A DNA stretch of 23,688 bases from Trichosphaerium sp. ATCC 40318. Taxonomy: Eukaryota > Discosea > Flabellinia > Trichosidae. The notes below the pieces were generated by a model. It saw only the letters and a list, made by a program, of their open reading frames with translations, made no database searches and was not told where the DNA came from. This document shows positions 9,830-18,690 of this stretch, one piece after another. The stretch spans positions 1 to 23,688 of the forward strand of contig JALMLS010000117.1 in NCBI GenBank assembly GCA_038496445.1, written 5' to 3'. Each line of letters begins with the position of its first letter. Position 1 is the first letter of the stretch. A program made the position numbers and the translations under genes.

Positions 9830-12800
9830 CTAGTCTCGTAAACGCCTCTCTCTTTTAAACACTTCTTTCTCTTCTTTTATAATCCTCTGTAACCATTTAA
9901 TAAAACTCCCATTTGTATTACACTTGGACATTTGTGATAATAGCTCCTTCTGCGTGCTACTGCTTCGCATGTAAGGGCTACCTTTATCAATCAAACTTTT
10001 CACAATGGATTTGTTATCATCTTTAGTTACTATCCTGGCTGATTGCAACACATCTCGCAATAGCTCTAAAAGGATGTCTATCCGATGTTCATATCCTCTT
10101 CGTGAGTCCTTCACTGGTTCTCTACTCTCTTTATCTTCTTGCGTTGCTCTTCTTATCTGTTTTGTCAGCTCTTTCGTGGCTGTAATTTCATCTCCTGACT
10201 CTCTTAATACTCTCTCCTCCTCATCAACGAAGTTCTCACTCCTGTCTTGGTCATGAAATTCTACCTCTCTGCCTTCAAACTTACGCATTACTTCATCTTT
10301 GTCCGGAGCCCCTTCCGGTCTCAAAAATGAGTCAATGTATGGTTTTAGGCGTCTGAAGTTGATAACACGACTCATTCTACTAGCTTCTGGCAGATTGATC
10401 AATGCTGTATTAGCACCCATCAACTCCAAAATCTCATAGGGACCTCTCCATCGTTTTGCTAGCTTCTGTTTTTGTCCTACTTTCACCTGAGGTACGAATA
10501 CATACACTAACTGCCCTGGCTTGAAGTTTACATGACGTGTTCGTTCATTGTAATACTTCGCCTGTTGCTTTTTAGCTTTGAGGATGTGTTCTCTCGCTAT
10601 TTGGTATGCGTAACGCAATCTATGTGCTAACACTTCTGCCCAATTACCCATATTGTATTTATCTTCGATCTCAATGATTTCGTTAGATATCATATCTATG
10701 GGTAACCTGGGTTCTCTGCCAAACATCATTGCATATGGAGCATATCCAGTTGCATGGTGGACTGCTGTTCTGTATGCATATAACGCGTATGGTACCCAGT
10801 AGTCCCAGTCATTTTGTTTTTCATTAACAAATGCTCTGAGAATTTCTACTAGAGTGTGATTAAATCGTTCTACCTGTCCATCTGTCTGTGGATGGAAAGC
10901 TGCTGTTCTACTACCTTCAATTCGTAGTATTTTGAACACTTCTTTCATGAGGTCTCCTGTGAAGTCACCTCCTTGATCTGTCAACACTCTATTTGGTATA
11001 CCATACCGAAAACAAAACTCTTTCACAAATATTGGTGCTACGTCTACTGCTTTATGTCTAGGTATTGCATACGCATCTACCCATTTAGTAAAGTGATCTG
11101 TGATCACCAGTAGATATTTGTTGCCTTTACGTGTCTCTGGTAAGGGTCCAACAATATCCATAGCTACCAATTGCATCGGTTCCAGTATCGGAAAATTCAC
11201 TAGAAAACCTGGTTTTGGTAATCGTGATATTTTACCTCTCTGACACGAACGACATGTACGACACCACTCTTTTGTGTCTGAATATACACCTGCCCAATAA
11301 AATCGTTGTATTACTTTAGCATATGTCTTCACAAATCCTAGATGTCCTGCAAAAGGCAAATCATGACATTGTCGAAGTACGTATGGCTGTAAAGCTTGAG
11401 GTACAACTATTTGTAATGGTGCTTTGTTTCCGAACCCTCCTCGCGATCTATTAACATGGTACAGCACTCCTGTATCCATGTCATATTTTAATCTACGAGC
11501 AAAGGTAACAAACACATCTCTTCTAAAGTTCTTTTGTTTCATGACATATGGAGGGACTTTTCCTTTAGTTAAAAACTGGATGTATGCTGTAAGTTCAGGG
11601 TCTTTTGCCTGACACTCCGACCAGTTAATATGTTCCGTCTCCTTTTCTTTTTCTAATACATTCAACACATGTTTCACACCATGGTCTACTTCAAATGAGT
11701 AGTCTTTATGCCATAATGACACTGCTTCCATTCTTCGTGATGAGTATTGATTAATACTATCATCCGATATAGCATTTAACTCTTCTTGTGCCCACGGAGC
11801 TCTTGTCAGTGCATCCGCGTCTGTATGGGTGACACCCTTTTTATACACTAACACGAAATCAAATTGTTGTATTTTTAACAGCCACCTTGCTAACATAGGT
11901 CGAGGATTAGGTAAATCCTGTAGATATTGTAGCGGTTTGTGATCTGTGTATACAATCAATTTGAATTTAGCAAACGACAGGTATCCTCTAAACTCTTCTA
12001 ACGCTAACACAATACCCAACATCTCTCTCTCAATGGTAGAATAATTCTTCTGTGGTTTAGAGAATGTCTTGCTGAAATATGCAATGACATGTTCTCTTTT
12101 ACCATGTCTCTGTACTAACGTTGCACCAGCTGCTACATTGGAGGCATCTACATGAATTTCAAACGGCTTTGAGAAGTCTGGATGCTTCAAGATAGGTGGT
12201 GATGACAACAGGTCTTTGATTTTCTCATAAGCCTTTTGTTGTTCTTTACCCCAGTACCACTTGATGTCTTTGTTCCGTAATCGATTGATCGGTTCTACAA
12301 TCTGTGCGTATTTTGGTACAAATTTGCGATAATACCCTGTAAGACCTAAGCAGCGAGCTACTTCTTCTTTACTTGTAGGTCTTTTCGCTCTTTGTATTGC
12401 ATCCGTTATACGAGGATTTGTAGATATCCCACCAGCGCTCACGATATGGCCCAAAAACTCAACTTGATCTTTAAATAAAACTGATTTCTTCGCCTTCAAT
12501 TTCATGTTATGTTCCTCCAATCTCTCGAACAATAATTTCAGGTGTACTAGATGTTCTTCAAAGGTATTACTGAACACTATAATGTCGTCGACGTAACAAA
12601 GACATGTCTGCCAGAGTAGGCCTGACAACATCAGGTTCATATGTTTTTGGAAAGTTGCTTGCGCATTCTTAAGACCAAAGGGCATACCAACGCACTCGAA
12701 CAGACCCCACTCTGTGGCAAAGGCTGTCTTATCAGCATCGTCTGCATGCATTCGGATCTGCCAATACCCGGAGATTGCATCAAACGTACTGAAGAACTTA

Positions 12801-15760
12801 GCTCCAGCCAGTGCATTCATTAGATCATTTACTCTTGGTAACGGATGTACGTCCTTTTTCGTCACCTTGTTGAGTTGTCTGAAGTCAATGCAGAATCTCC
12901 ATTCTCCATTGTTCTTTTTAACTAACACAACTGGTGAGGACCACTCTGATTTAGAGTACTTGATCTGTTTGTTCTCTAGCATCTTTTCTATTTCTGCTTT
13001 TGCGATTTCTCTTTGTTTTGGGTTCATTCTTCTGTACGGCATACTAACCGGTCTCGTGCCTTTATCAACAGGTATTCGGTGTTGTATTCCTTTAACCGCT
13101 CCTGTCTCCTTCAATGAATCGACAAATATGTGTTGGTAGCTCGCCATGAATTTGAAAGCTTGCAACTTTTGTTTTTCAGTGAGTCGGTTCCCGTTGACTT
13201 TGAATCTCTTTTGAGCTGCTTTGACATCTTCCATTGTTACATTTGCACACGCCCTTGCTATGTCTTTCTTTTGTTTATCATAGTCAAAGTTCAATGAGCA
13301 TACTTCTTCTCCTACACCCAACGCAGCAAAACTCGCAATGTTATACTTCGCTGGTATCCTCCTTTCTACATTACTCGGGTTCATGACACGCACTCTAACC
13401 ATTCTTTTTCTAGCTCTGTCCACTGATCGACACAACTGTAGACCCAGGTCATTCAATAATGCCGCGTGTCCACCTTTATCTTCCAGTCTATGTGGTTCTA
13501 CTATACCCACTTTTTCATTGACTGGAATAGATAATTTGGCCACGAACGTACATTGTGAGTAAGCTGGTATCTTAACAGCGTTAGTTGTCAACACGTTAGC
13601 AAACTCTGTCCTTCTATCATTCACTTGAATACACGTTATAGGTGTCTCATCACCCTTGTAGTTGTGTAACAACAACCGACCATAATCCAAGCACATGCCC
13701 CATCTCTTCAGCATTGTTGTTCCTAACAATATCTTGTACTTGAAGTTGTTGATGACAAAGCATGTCACAGGCATAGGCGTCTTACCGATCGCGATGGTTA
13801 ACTTGATCACTCCCATCGATGGTATTTGTTTGTTATCTGCTGTGTAAATAGGTGGTGATGTCTTAGGTATAATACTTTTAGTCAGTCCCAACCTTTTTAC
13901 CAGTCTTGAATCAACAATACACATGGATGCTCCTGAATCCATCAACGCATTAACTCTAACACCATTTACACTCACGTGCGCCTTTGTAACTGTATAATGA
14001 AACGCTTTGTTCTCACTCAACTCCTCACACATGTTCAAGAAATTCGCTGAAGTAGACAAGTGACATGACTGATCAACCGAGGCCTTATACCAAAAACTTT
14101 TATTATCTCTTCTACTTCTACTCCTACTCCTGTTACGACTCCTATCACGGCTTCTCTCGCGACTCCTCTCACGTCTCCTATCACGGCTTCTGTCACGGCT
14201 CCTTTCACGGCTCCTGTCACGCCTGTCGCGCCTGTCACGTCGGTCGCGATCATCTCTTCTATCTCGGCGATCTTCCTCATCTCTGTCGTATCCATCACCA
14301 TCTTCTTCACCGTCCACATCCATCGCGTTCAGTTGTAGTCGCGTCGGACACACATCTTGAAAGTGACCAATGCCTCCACATCTGTAACATTTGATGTTGA
14401 TACGTGGTCTCGGTTGGGAAGGTCTACGATATTTGTCGATTTGATCTCGACCTTCGTAGCCTCTCCTTTTACCGTAGCCACCGTATCCACCATATCTGCG
14501 ACCACCACCACGTTTACCGCGACCACCACCACCGCCTTGACGTCGTTGATCACGCCACTGTGCTTGTTGAGCATTGCGGTCATAATCATCCGTACGTCTT
14601 CTCTTCGTGTCTCGCTCGTCATCATTGTCAGAGCCGTTTCTCTTCGTTGCCACCGAGTTTAGCGTCTCTATTCTCGATTTCTCTATCGCTGCCTTCAATC
14701 GTTTGCGTTCTTCATCCTTTCTCTTCTGTTCTGTATCGCCCAACTCCTTCTTATATGTGTACCAAGATGCTATCTTGTACACTGCAGCCATAGACGTATC
14801 TTGCAGCTTTTCTTTAAGCGTATCTACAATATACTGTCTCATCTCTGTACCAACACACTTCAGAAACGCCGTTGCCTTCTCCTTGTCGGTCATCATCGCT
14901 TTATCCGCCAAACTGAGAAAGTATTCATAAAATTTGGATACATTCTGGTTTTCTCGGATACGCGTTTGAGCTACTTTCTCTTTAGCTCGCATCATGTTAA
15001 CCACCGTCTGGAAGCTATCCAATAAACTATAGATCGCCAACGCGTAATTCTTGTCGAACTTCAAACTCCTGATGACTCGATGGGCTCGTCCTTTTATCCG
15101 AGAGCGTAGTACGTACACGCATGCTTCTTGGTTGCATTTGAACGTTGTACAGTACCTTTGCATCCTCGCCAAAAATTCTTCCAACTCTCCATGATCATTG
15201 GAAAATACCTCGATGTCGGTTATCTTCTTACATCGTTGTGGTGTGCGATCTTTCTTGTACCAATCCACTCCAACCGGTTTTTCTTCGCTGTCGTAGACCA
15301 AATGCGGCATCAAGCGTAAAACGGTGTTACGTTCTACATCATTGATATCCGTCAGTGATTCTAACCGATCTAAGCGCCTTTTCTCTTCTTTCACACTATT
15401 TAATCTTCCTGACCTTTCCGATGATGAAGCTGAGCTACTGCTGCTCTCATCCGGTGTATCAGGTCCCTTCTCCTCCTTTTCTCTGTTATCCTTTCGATCT
15501 TTGTGTTTACCCTTTTCTGGCTTCTTTTCGCTTTCTTCTTTTCCCTTTCCTTCATCCGTATCACTATCCTCTTCCCCCTTCTTTTTCGGAGCTTTTGGTT
15601 TCCCTTTTAGTTTTTGTTCACTATTTGAATCTCCCTTTCGACGTTCCTTCTTATCTTTTGCCGCTTCTATCTCTTCTAACATCTCCTTTTCAATATCATC
15701 TTGCTTTTTCTTAGGCACATAAATTGATTTCTTCTCCTTTTTACTTCCCCGTTTAGACAT
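9830..15760 (-). CDS. Gag-Pol polyprotein of the Ty3-type element (single frame, 1976 aa)
   Basis: Encodes the structural protein and enzymes for reverse transcription and integration. Seen in order: a Lys/Glu-rich N-terminus with a Ser cluster (about 105-118); a gag capsid-like region (about 185-345); an RGG-like Gly/Arg tract (about 405-435); a CCHC zinc knuckle CYRCGGIGHFQDVC (458-471); an RD/RS/RE tract (about 485-552); aspartic protease DSGA (608-611); reverse transcriptase with YVDD (1056-1059); RNase H (HVDAS, Asp about 1205); the integrase zinc-binding HHCC (1466 to about 1509); the integrase core Asp1535, Asp1595, Glu1631 (D-59-D-35-E); and a GPY/F-like segment (RWRGPYEI, about 1768). 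The last ~170 residues are charged and unassigned, with no chromodomain. No frameshift or stop separates gag from pol, so another means must set the Gag:Pol ratio. The start ATG lies 12 nt after the PBS in a favourable AACCATG context. Opposite-strand frames at 12714-13139, 14065-14793 and 15324-15722 are shadows. Confidence 0.96.
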   Translation of the reverse strand: MSKRGSKKEKKSIYVPKKKQDDIEKEMLEEIEAAKDKKERRKGDSNSEQKLKGKPKAPKKKGEEDSDTDEGKGKEESEKKPEKGKHKDRKDNREKEEKGPDTPDESSSSSASSSERSGRLNSVKEEKRRLDRLESLTDINDVERNTVLRLMPHLVYDSEEKPVGVDWYKKDRTPQRCKKITDIEVFSNDHGELEEFLARMQRYCTTFKCNQEACVYVLRSRIKGRAHRVIRSLKFDKNYALAIYSLLDSFQTVVNMMRAKEKVAQTRIRENQNVSKFYEYFLSLADKAMMTDKEKATAFLKCVGTEMRQYIVDTLKEKLQDTSMAAVYKIASWYTYKKELGDTEQKRKDEERKRLKAAIEKSRIETLNSVATKRNGSDNDDERDTKRRRTDDYDRNAQQAQWRDQRRQGGGGGRGKRGGGRRYGGYGGYGKRRGYEGRDQIDKYRRPSQPRPRINIKCYRCGGIGHFQDVCPTRLQLNAMDVDGEEDGDGYDRDEEDRRDRRDDRDRRDRRDRRDRSRERSRDRSRDRRRERSRERSRDRSRNRSRSRSRRDNKSFWYKASVDQSCHLSTSANFLNMCEELSENKAFHYTVTKAHVSVNGVRVNALMDSGASMCIVDSRLVKRLGLTKSIIPKTSPPIYTADNKQIPSMGVIKLTIAIGKTPMPVTCFVINNFKYKILLGTTMLKRWGMCLDYGRLLLHNYKGDETPITCIQVNDRRTEFANVLTTNAVKIPAYSQCTFVAKLSIPVNEKVGIVEPHRLEDKGGHAALLNDLGLQLCRSVDRARKRMVRVRVMNPSNVERRIPAKYNIASFAALGVGEEVCSLNFDYDKQKKDIARACANVTMEDVKAAQKRFKVNGNRLTEKQKLQAFKFMASYQHIFVDSLKETGAVKGIQHRIPVDKGTRPVSMPYRRMNPKQREIAKAEIEKMLENKQIKYSKSEWSSPVVLVKKNNGEWRFCIDFRQLNKVTKKDVHPLPRVNDLMNALAGAKFFSTFDAISGYWQIRMHADDADKTAFATEWGLFECVGMPFGLKNAQATFQKHMNLMLSGLLWQTCLCYVDDIIVFSNTFEEHLVHLKLLFERLEEHNMKLKAKKSVLFKDQVEFLGHIVSAGGISTNPRITDAIQRAKRPTSKEEVARCLGLTGYYRKFVPKYAQIVEPINRLRNKDIKWYWGKEQQKAYEKIKDLLSSPPILKHPDFSKPFEIHVDASNVAAGATLVQRHGKREHVIAYFSKTFSKPQKNYSTIEREMLGIVLALEEFRGYLSFAKFKLIVYTDHKPLQYLQDLPNPRPMLARWLLKIQQFDFVLVYKKGVTHTDADALTRAPWAQEELNAISDDSINQYSSRRMEAVSLWHKDYSFEVDHGVKHVLNVLEKEKETEHINWSECQAKDPELTAYIQFLTKGKVPPYVMKQKNFRRDVFVTFARRLKYDMDTGVLYHVNRSRGGFGNKAPLQIVVPQALQPYVLRQCHDLPFAGHLGFVKTYAKVIQRFYWAGVYSDTKEWCRTCRSCQRGKISRLPKPGFLVNFPILEPMQLVAMDIVGPLPETRKGNKYLLVITDHFTKWVDAYAIPRHKAVDVAPIFVKEFCFRYGIPNRVLTDQGGDFTGDLMKEVFKILRIEGSRTAAFHPQTDGQVERFNHTLVEILRAFVNEKQNDWDYWVPYALYAYRTAVHHATGYAPYAMMFGREPRLPIDMISNEIIEIEDKYNMGNWAEVLAHRLRYAYQIAREHILKAKKQQAKYYNERTRHVNFKPGQLVYVFVPQVKVGQKQKLAKRWRGPYEILELMGANTALINLPEASRMSRVINFRRLKPYIDSFLRPEGAPDKDEVMRKFEGREVEFHDQDRSENFVDEEERVLRESGDEITATKELTKQIRRATQEDKESREPVKDSRRGYEHRIDILLELLRDVLQSARIVTKDDNKSIVKSLIDKGSPYMRSSSTQKELLSQMSKCNTNGSFIKWLQRIIKEEKEVFKRERRLRD

Positions 15761-15772
15761 GGTTCAAATCTA

Positions 15773-15786
15773 CGCGTCTGTCGCCA
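15773..15786 (-). other. Primer-binding site (PBS)
   Basis: On the element strand TGGCGACAGACGCG starts 3 nt after the 5' LTR. TGG pairs with the tRNA CCA end. TGGCGAC would fit the 3' end of a serine-type tRNA (...GTCGCCA), but the exact tRNA cannot be named from this window. Confidence 0.75.
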
Positions 15787-15789
15787 AAA

Positions 15790-15880
15790 TGTAAAGACTA
15801 AAACCGTCACGTGATATCAACTAATTTATTCTGCTCTAAGTGAGCTCATGTACATTAAGTTACATTATTTACTCCTTACA
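15790..15880 (-). repeat. 5' LTR of the Ty3 element (91 bp)
   Basis: No base difference seen from the LTR at 9574-9664. It must contain the promoter; within it the only obvious candidate motif is the palindrome TCACGTGA at 15807-15814. Confidence 0.93.
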
Positions 15881-15884
15881 CAAA
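15881..15884. repeat. Target-site duplication CAAA (right)
   Basis: Second copy of the 4-bp target. The sequence beyond it, CGTGGTCACTTGAAG, is the severed upstream part of beta-helix copy 2, as shown by the uninterrupted copy at 22895-22913. Confidence 0.88.
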
Positions 15885-17029
15885 CGTGGTCACTTGAAGT
15901 TACGACTAAGATGTTTGGCAAATTAATAAAACGTCATATCGCGCTGAATAGGTATTCGTACTTGTGTTACCGTGGGTAGGTGTGGCAAGAGCAAAAAACA
16001 AAAAGGCAGTACAGAAATAACGCAAAGTCATTTACTATACCAGGAATAAGCATTATTGGGCGTAATGAAGCGTTTTTTAGAAGGTAAATTTCGTTTTTAA
16101 AACGCACGTGATGCTTTCCAAAACTATTATCAAAATTACAATGTGTAACATGTTCTCATTAGTTTTTGTCGAACCTCTCATTTGCTTTTAACTGCCCACA
16201 GAGTCTTTATCAATCATTTTGACGCGATATATTTAGCGGATAAATTATACCACGCTTTTGTGTACCAAAAGTAAAGTATTTGAACGTGAACAATCCGTAC
16301 GTCAAAAGAACGTCACTGGTTGAAAATTACAGATATCAAACAATAAAATGTGAGCTTATTTGAACTGGGAAACAGTTAGCCAAATTTCGTAAGCATTCCA
16401 AACAAGCTTACCAGCTTTAAAACGTACTGTTAAATGACGACATAGAGTGTGAAAGCGTAAAATTATGTTGTAGGCGTGAAATAAATTATTTACTGAAAAA
16501 GTGTTGCCTTAAAAGGAAAGTATCAGCATATGCTCCTTGAGCACTTGGTCATGATGCCTCAGTCTCGCCAACCGTATAAAAAGCTCCGTTTATATGGGAA
16601 CAGAAGTTACATACATTGTACAACAGTTTTAGGCTGAAAAAGTAGATTGCTATCTAAAAATCAAGCAACAATGCTCTAGACGCCGTTGCTTGCGCGTAAA
16701 GAATGTTTATGTAGGTGTCTACAAAACGCTGTTTAAAACAAAACGGCAATAAAAAGGTAAAACTCACTAGGTTCCCTCAATTATATTCTACCACACATAT
16801 TTAAACCCTATTCTTTATGTTACAGCTATTCGTTGTTTGGACCGCATTCGTCTTAGCCTTTAATGTGTGTTTTTTCGAAAAAATTCCACGTGTAGAAAAC
16901 TCATGTGCTGTAACAAAAAGAGGTCATGCACATAACCAAGCATGCTTGTACTTAAATAGCCAAAAATGATCATTGGTTTTTTTTTAAATCACGTGGGTTA
17001 CTTTCAAGCTTATTCAATAGTAAACTAAA
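15885..17029. other. Upstream region between beta-helix copy 2 and the methyltransferase gene
   Basis: About 1.1 kb without a recognised gene. The beta-helix copy (minus) and the methyltransferase (plus) diverge from it, so it probably held both promoters before the Ty3 insertion cut off the beta-helix side. CACGTG occurs at 16105, 16887 and 16990; short runs such as AAAACGC and AAAACG recur. The other copy of this region is 22080-22909. Confidence 0.6.
16990..16995. promoter_or_regulatory. CACGTG E-box 40 bp upstream of the methyltransferase start
   Basis: The CACGTG palindrome (bHLH/bZIP-type site) lies within the probable core promoter. A second is at 16887-16892. Their role is inferred only from position and from the enrichment of this word across the window. 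Confidence 0.35.
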
Positions 17030-18379
17030 ATGTTACGGACTATACAGCGTCTAAGGCCACACAAAACCACTACTAGATGTTATTGTTCTATGTACGAAGC
17101 CACAGAAGGGTTCAATGTGGATAGTAACAGGTTCCAAGCGAAATTTCTGAACAACTCTAAATCGGTTAAAAAAATATAGATACGAGCGTGGAAGGCCTTC
17201 TTATCGGCAAGATGTAGTTGATAGCGTTATTAAAACGCTTTCACTTGACAATACCAAGACGGTTATTGAAATAGGCGCTGGAACGGGCATTTTCACACGT
17301 TCGTTGGGTAACTAAGGTATGGAACTCTAAATCGCTATTAACGGGTTTTTAAGTTCCTTCGAACGCTAAAATAATCGCTGTTGAGCCTGTAGAAGGTACC
17401 TTACCAAGGATCCATTAATACTAATTAATAATAGCTATGAGAACTCACCTAAAGAAGTCGATACCAGGTATCAGTTTCTTTTTCGTACATGTGATTTTTG
17501 TTAAACTTCGTGCAGATATTGAAGTACACAATGGTAGAGGAGATAGCATACCTGTAGAAGATGGAGTTGCGGATGGTATTGTAATAGCACAAGCATTCCA
17601 CTGGTACTATTTGAGCTGGCTATCGCCTTCCAACAGAATTTAGGATGGCAACGAATGACACACTTAAAGAACTATCACGAGTTCTAAAGCCGAAAGGTAA
17701 AGTAACAAATAACAATAGCATCACTGACAATAATGTAATAGGCAAGGTGGTATTGGTTTGGAATGCAATGGACCAATCATTTCCATGGGTTAGCATGGTT
17801 CGGTTAATTTATTAATAATAACTTGAGGTAGGTTAAAGAATTATGCGATTTGTTGCTTCCTTATAGAGGTGACACCCCTCAATACTGGTACATGTTTTAT
17901 TGAGTAGTGTTTCATGTTAAAAATCACAAATCACGTGTTTTTCTATCCAAGACAAAAAATCCTCAAAAAAACTAAAGCTACTCTTCCTTTGTGTTGCTCA
18001 CTTTTTAAGGCTCGGTTGGTGGAAGAAATGTTTTGATTCTCAAGATATGTTTTCAATGCCATTGAAACACGAACTTTTTAAAGGTGTAAAACAACAAGCC
18101 AGCTCGGTATCAGGTGCATTTAAAATATACTAAACCCAAAAAAAAAGTAATGTTTGGAGTGTTTAGTGATTGAGGATCGTATACTTAGCATCAGTTATAT
18201 GTCTAAGCTTGAAAGAGAAGTGCAAGAAGAAGTTAGATCAAAAGTAAGACAAATAACAAATGAGAGAAACGAGAACAAAGATGGATTGGTTAGCAATTTT
18301 AATGTTTTGGTTTTAATTAAGCTCGTTCTAGTACATTCCATACTACACTGACGTGTTTGCTACTTCAAAATTACAGTAG
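17030..18379 (+). CDS. Class I SAM-dependent methyltransferase, 11 exons, 266 aa
   Basis: Exons: 17030-17109, 17180-17307, 17354-17395, 17435-17467, 17516-17603, 17644-17696, 17742-17788, 17832-17887, 18010-18113, 18167-18288, 18332-18379. They total 801 nt, all junctions are GT-AG and the phases are continuous. Visible motifs: YERGRPSY (28-35); SAM-binding motif I EIGAGTG (57-63); the acidic end of strand 2, AVEPVEAM (78-85); GDSIPVEDG; IAQAFHW (118-124); RVLKPKG (136-142); VLVWNAMDQSFPWV; PYRGDTPQYW; RILSISYM; and the C-terminal YIPYYTDVF. This order is typical of small UbiE/COQ5-like methyltransferases annotated in many eukaryotes as putative methyltransferase DDB_G0268948-like. The substrate is unknown. 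The first ~20 residues are Arg-rich without acidic residues (MLRTIQRLRPHK), so mitochondrial import is possible. Exon 7 could end at a second donor 9 bp downstream. The first four exons have a decayed copy at 21841-22012. Confidence 0.88.
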
Positions 18380-18690
18380 AAAATACAAAAAGCATAGAAC
18401 GTTGATGTGACTCAAACAAATAAACTTGTTATGGCTACACTTAAGAACGCCGCTTGCAGTACCATTTTTACGCAGTTTGACTTTAGGTCCATTTCACCAC
18501 ACCCACAACTCTTTGCCTATCAACCGAATCAGTGCCTTTGTGATAACATATCAGATGTTCCTGTCATGGCTTTGTGTCAGTGTTACATAATAAGGTTTTT
18601 GTAAATTCAAAAACAAGTAGCTAATTCGGAAATATTGATAGAATGAACCATTGACATCTTTTTACTCCTTGAAATGTTGATGTATTTTTA
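18380..18690. other. Convergent intergenic space between two genes
   Basis: The methyltransferase (plus) and the secreted-protein gene (minus) both end here. It contains AATAAA at 18418-18423, 39 bp past the methyltransferase stop, a good poly(A) signal. On the minus strand AATAAA overlaps the secreted-protein stop codon. The frame at 18407-18604 shows no motif and is probably not a gene. Confidence 0.6.
18418..18423 (+). terminator. Poly(A) signal AATAAA of the methyltransferase gene
   Basis: Canonical hexamer 39 bp downstream of the TAG stop at 18377-18379. Confidence 0.6.

Larger units (their letters stand above)
5231..10270. repeat. Right arm of giant inverted repeat 1
   Basis: Reverse complement of 1-5062. 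I saw no difference from the left arm between 6223 and 10270, and increasing differences from 6222 inward to 5231. The mirrored segment ends at 10270 only because the window starts at base 1, so the homology probably continues into the gag-pol at higher coordinates. Confidence 0.95.
9574..15880 (-). mobile_element. Complete Ty3/gypsy-type (Metaviridae) LTR retrotransposon, 6307 bp
   Basis: Order on the minus strand: 91-bp 5' LTR, 3-nt gap, PBS, short leader, gag-pol frame of 1976 codons, 165-bp 3' untranslated region with PPT, 91-bp 3' LTR. The LTRs read identical, a 4-bp target duplication flanks the element, and the frame is unbroken. Together these indicate a recent insertion that may still be able to move. 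Integrase after RNase H in pol places it with Ty3 rather than Ty1 elements. Only one window copy is complete; a second is cut by the window start. Confidence 0.95.
15881..17493. repeat. Left arm of inverted repeat 2
   Basis: Reverse complement is found at 21836-22913. Diagnostic shared words are GTGGTCACTTGAAGTTAC, CTACACGTGG-type sequence near 16887, and GATACCTGGTATCGAC-type sequence at 17459. The arm is longer than its partner: about 170 bp around 16330-16500, about 330 bp around 16920-17250 and about 53 bp around 17351-17403 have no counterpart. It covers the shared upstream region and the first four exons of the methyltransferase. Confidence 0.85.

Noticed and set aside
9830-10365. Chromodomain at the integrase C-terminus
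   Set aside because: The expected aromatic cage pattern and the typical chromodomain sequence order could not be found in the last 170 residues.
12714-13139. 141-codon plus-strand frame
   Set aside because: Lies opposite the reverse transcriptase domain of the intact polyprotein and has no recognisable motif.
14100-14240. CRISPR-like array of short repeats
   Set aside because: Tandem 12-bp-type codon repeats encoding RSRD/RSRE without unique spacers, in a eukaryotic retroelement.
14065-14793. Several plus-strand open frames of 100-130 codons opposite the RGG/RS region
   Set aside because: They are antisense to the gag-pol frame and reflect its repetitive composition; no domain, no start context, no splice logic.
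15324-15722. Ser/Phe-rich plus-strand frames of 119-132 codons
   Set aside because: Complement of the Lys/Glu-rich gag N-terminus; composition-driven shadow frames.
17168-17179. Apparent frameshift in a run of seven A followed by TAG in the methyltransferase N-terminus
   Set aside because: An intron 17110-17179 (GT...ATATAG) removes it and joins GAA GG/A TAC into the expected GYERGRPSY, so the gene is not broken there.
17437-17643. 68-codon open frame
   Set aside because: It is methyltransferase exon 4, a 48-bp intron and exon 5 that happen to stay open; not a separate gene.
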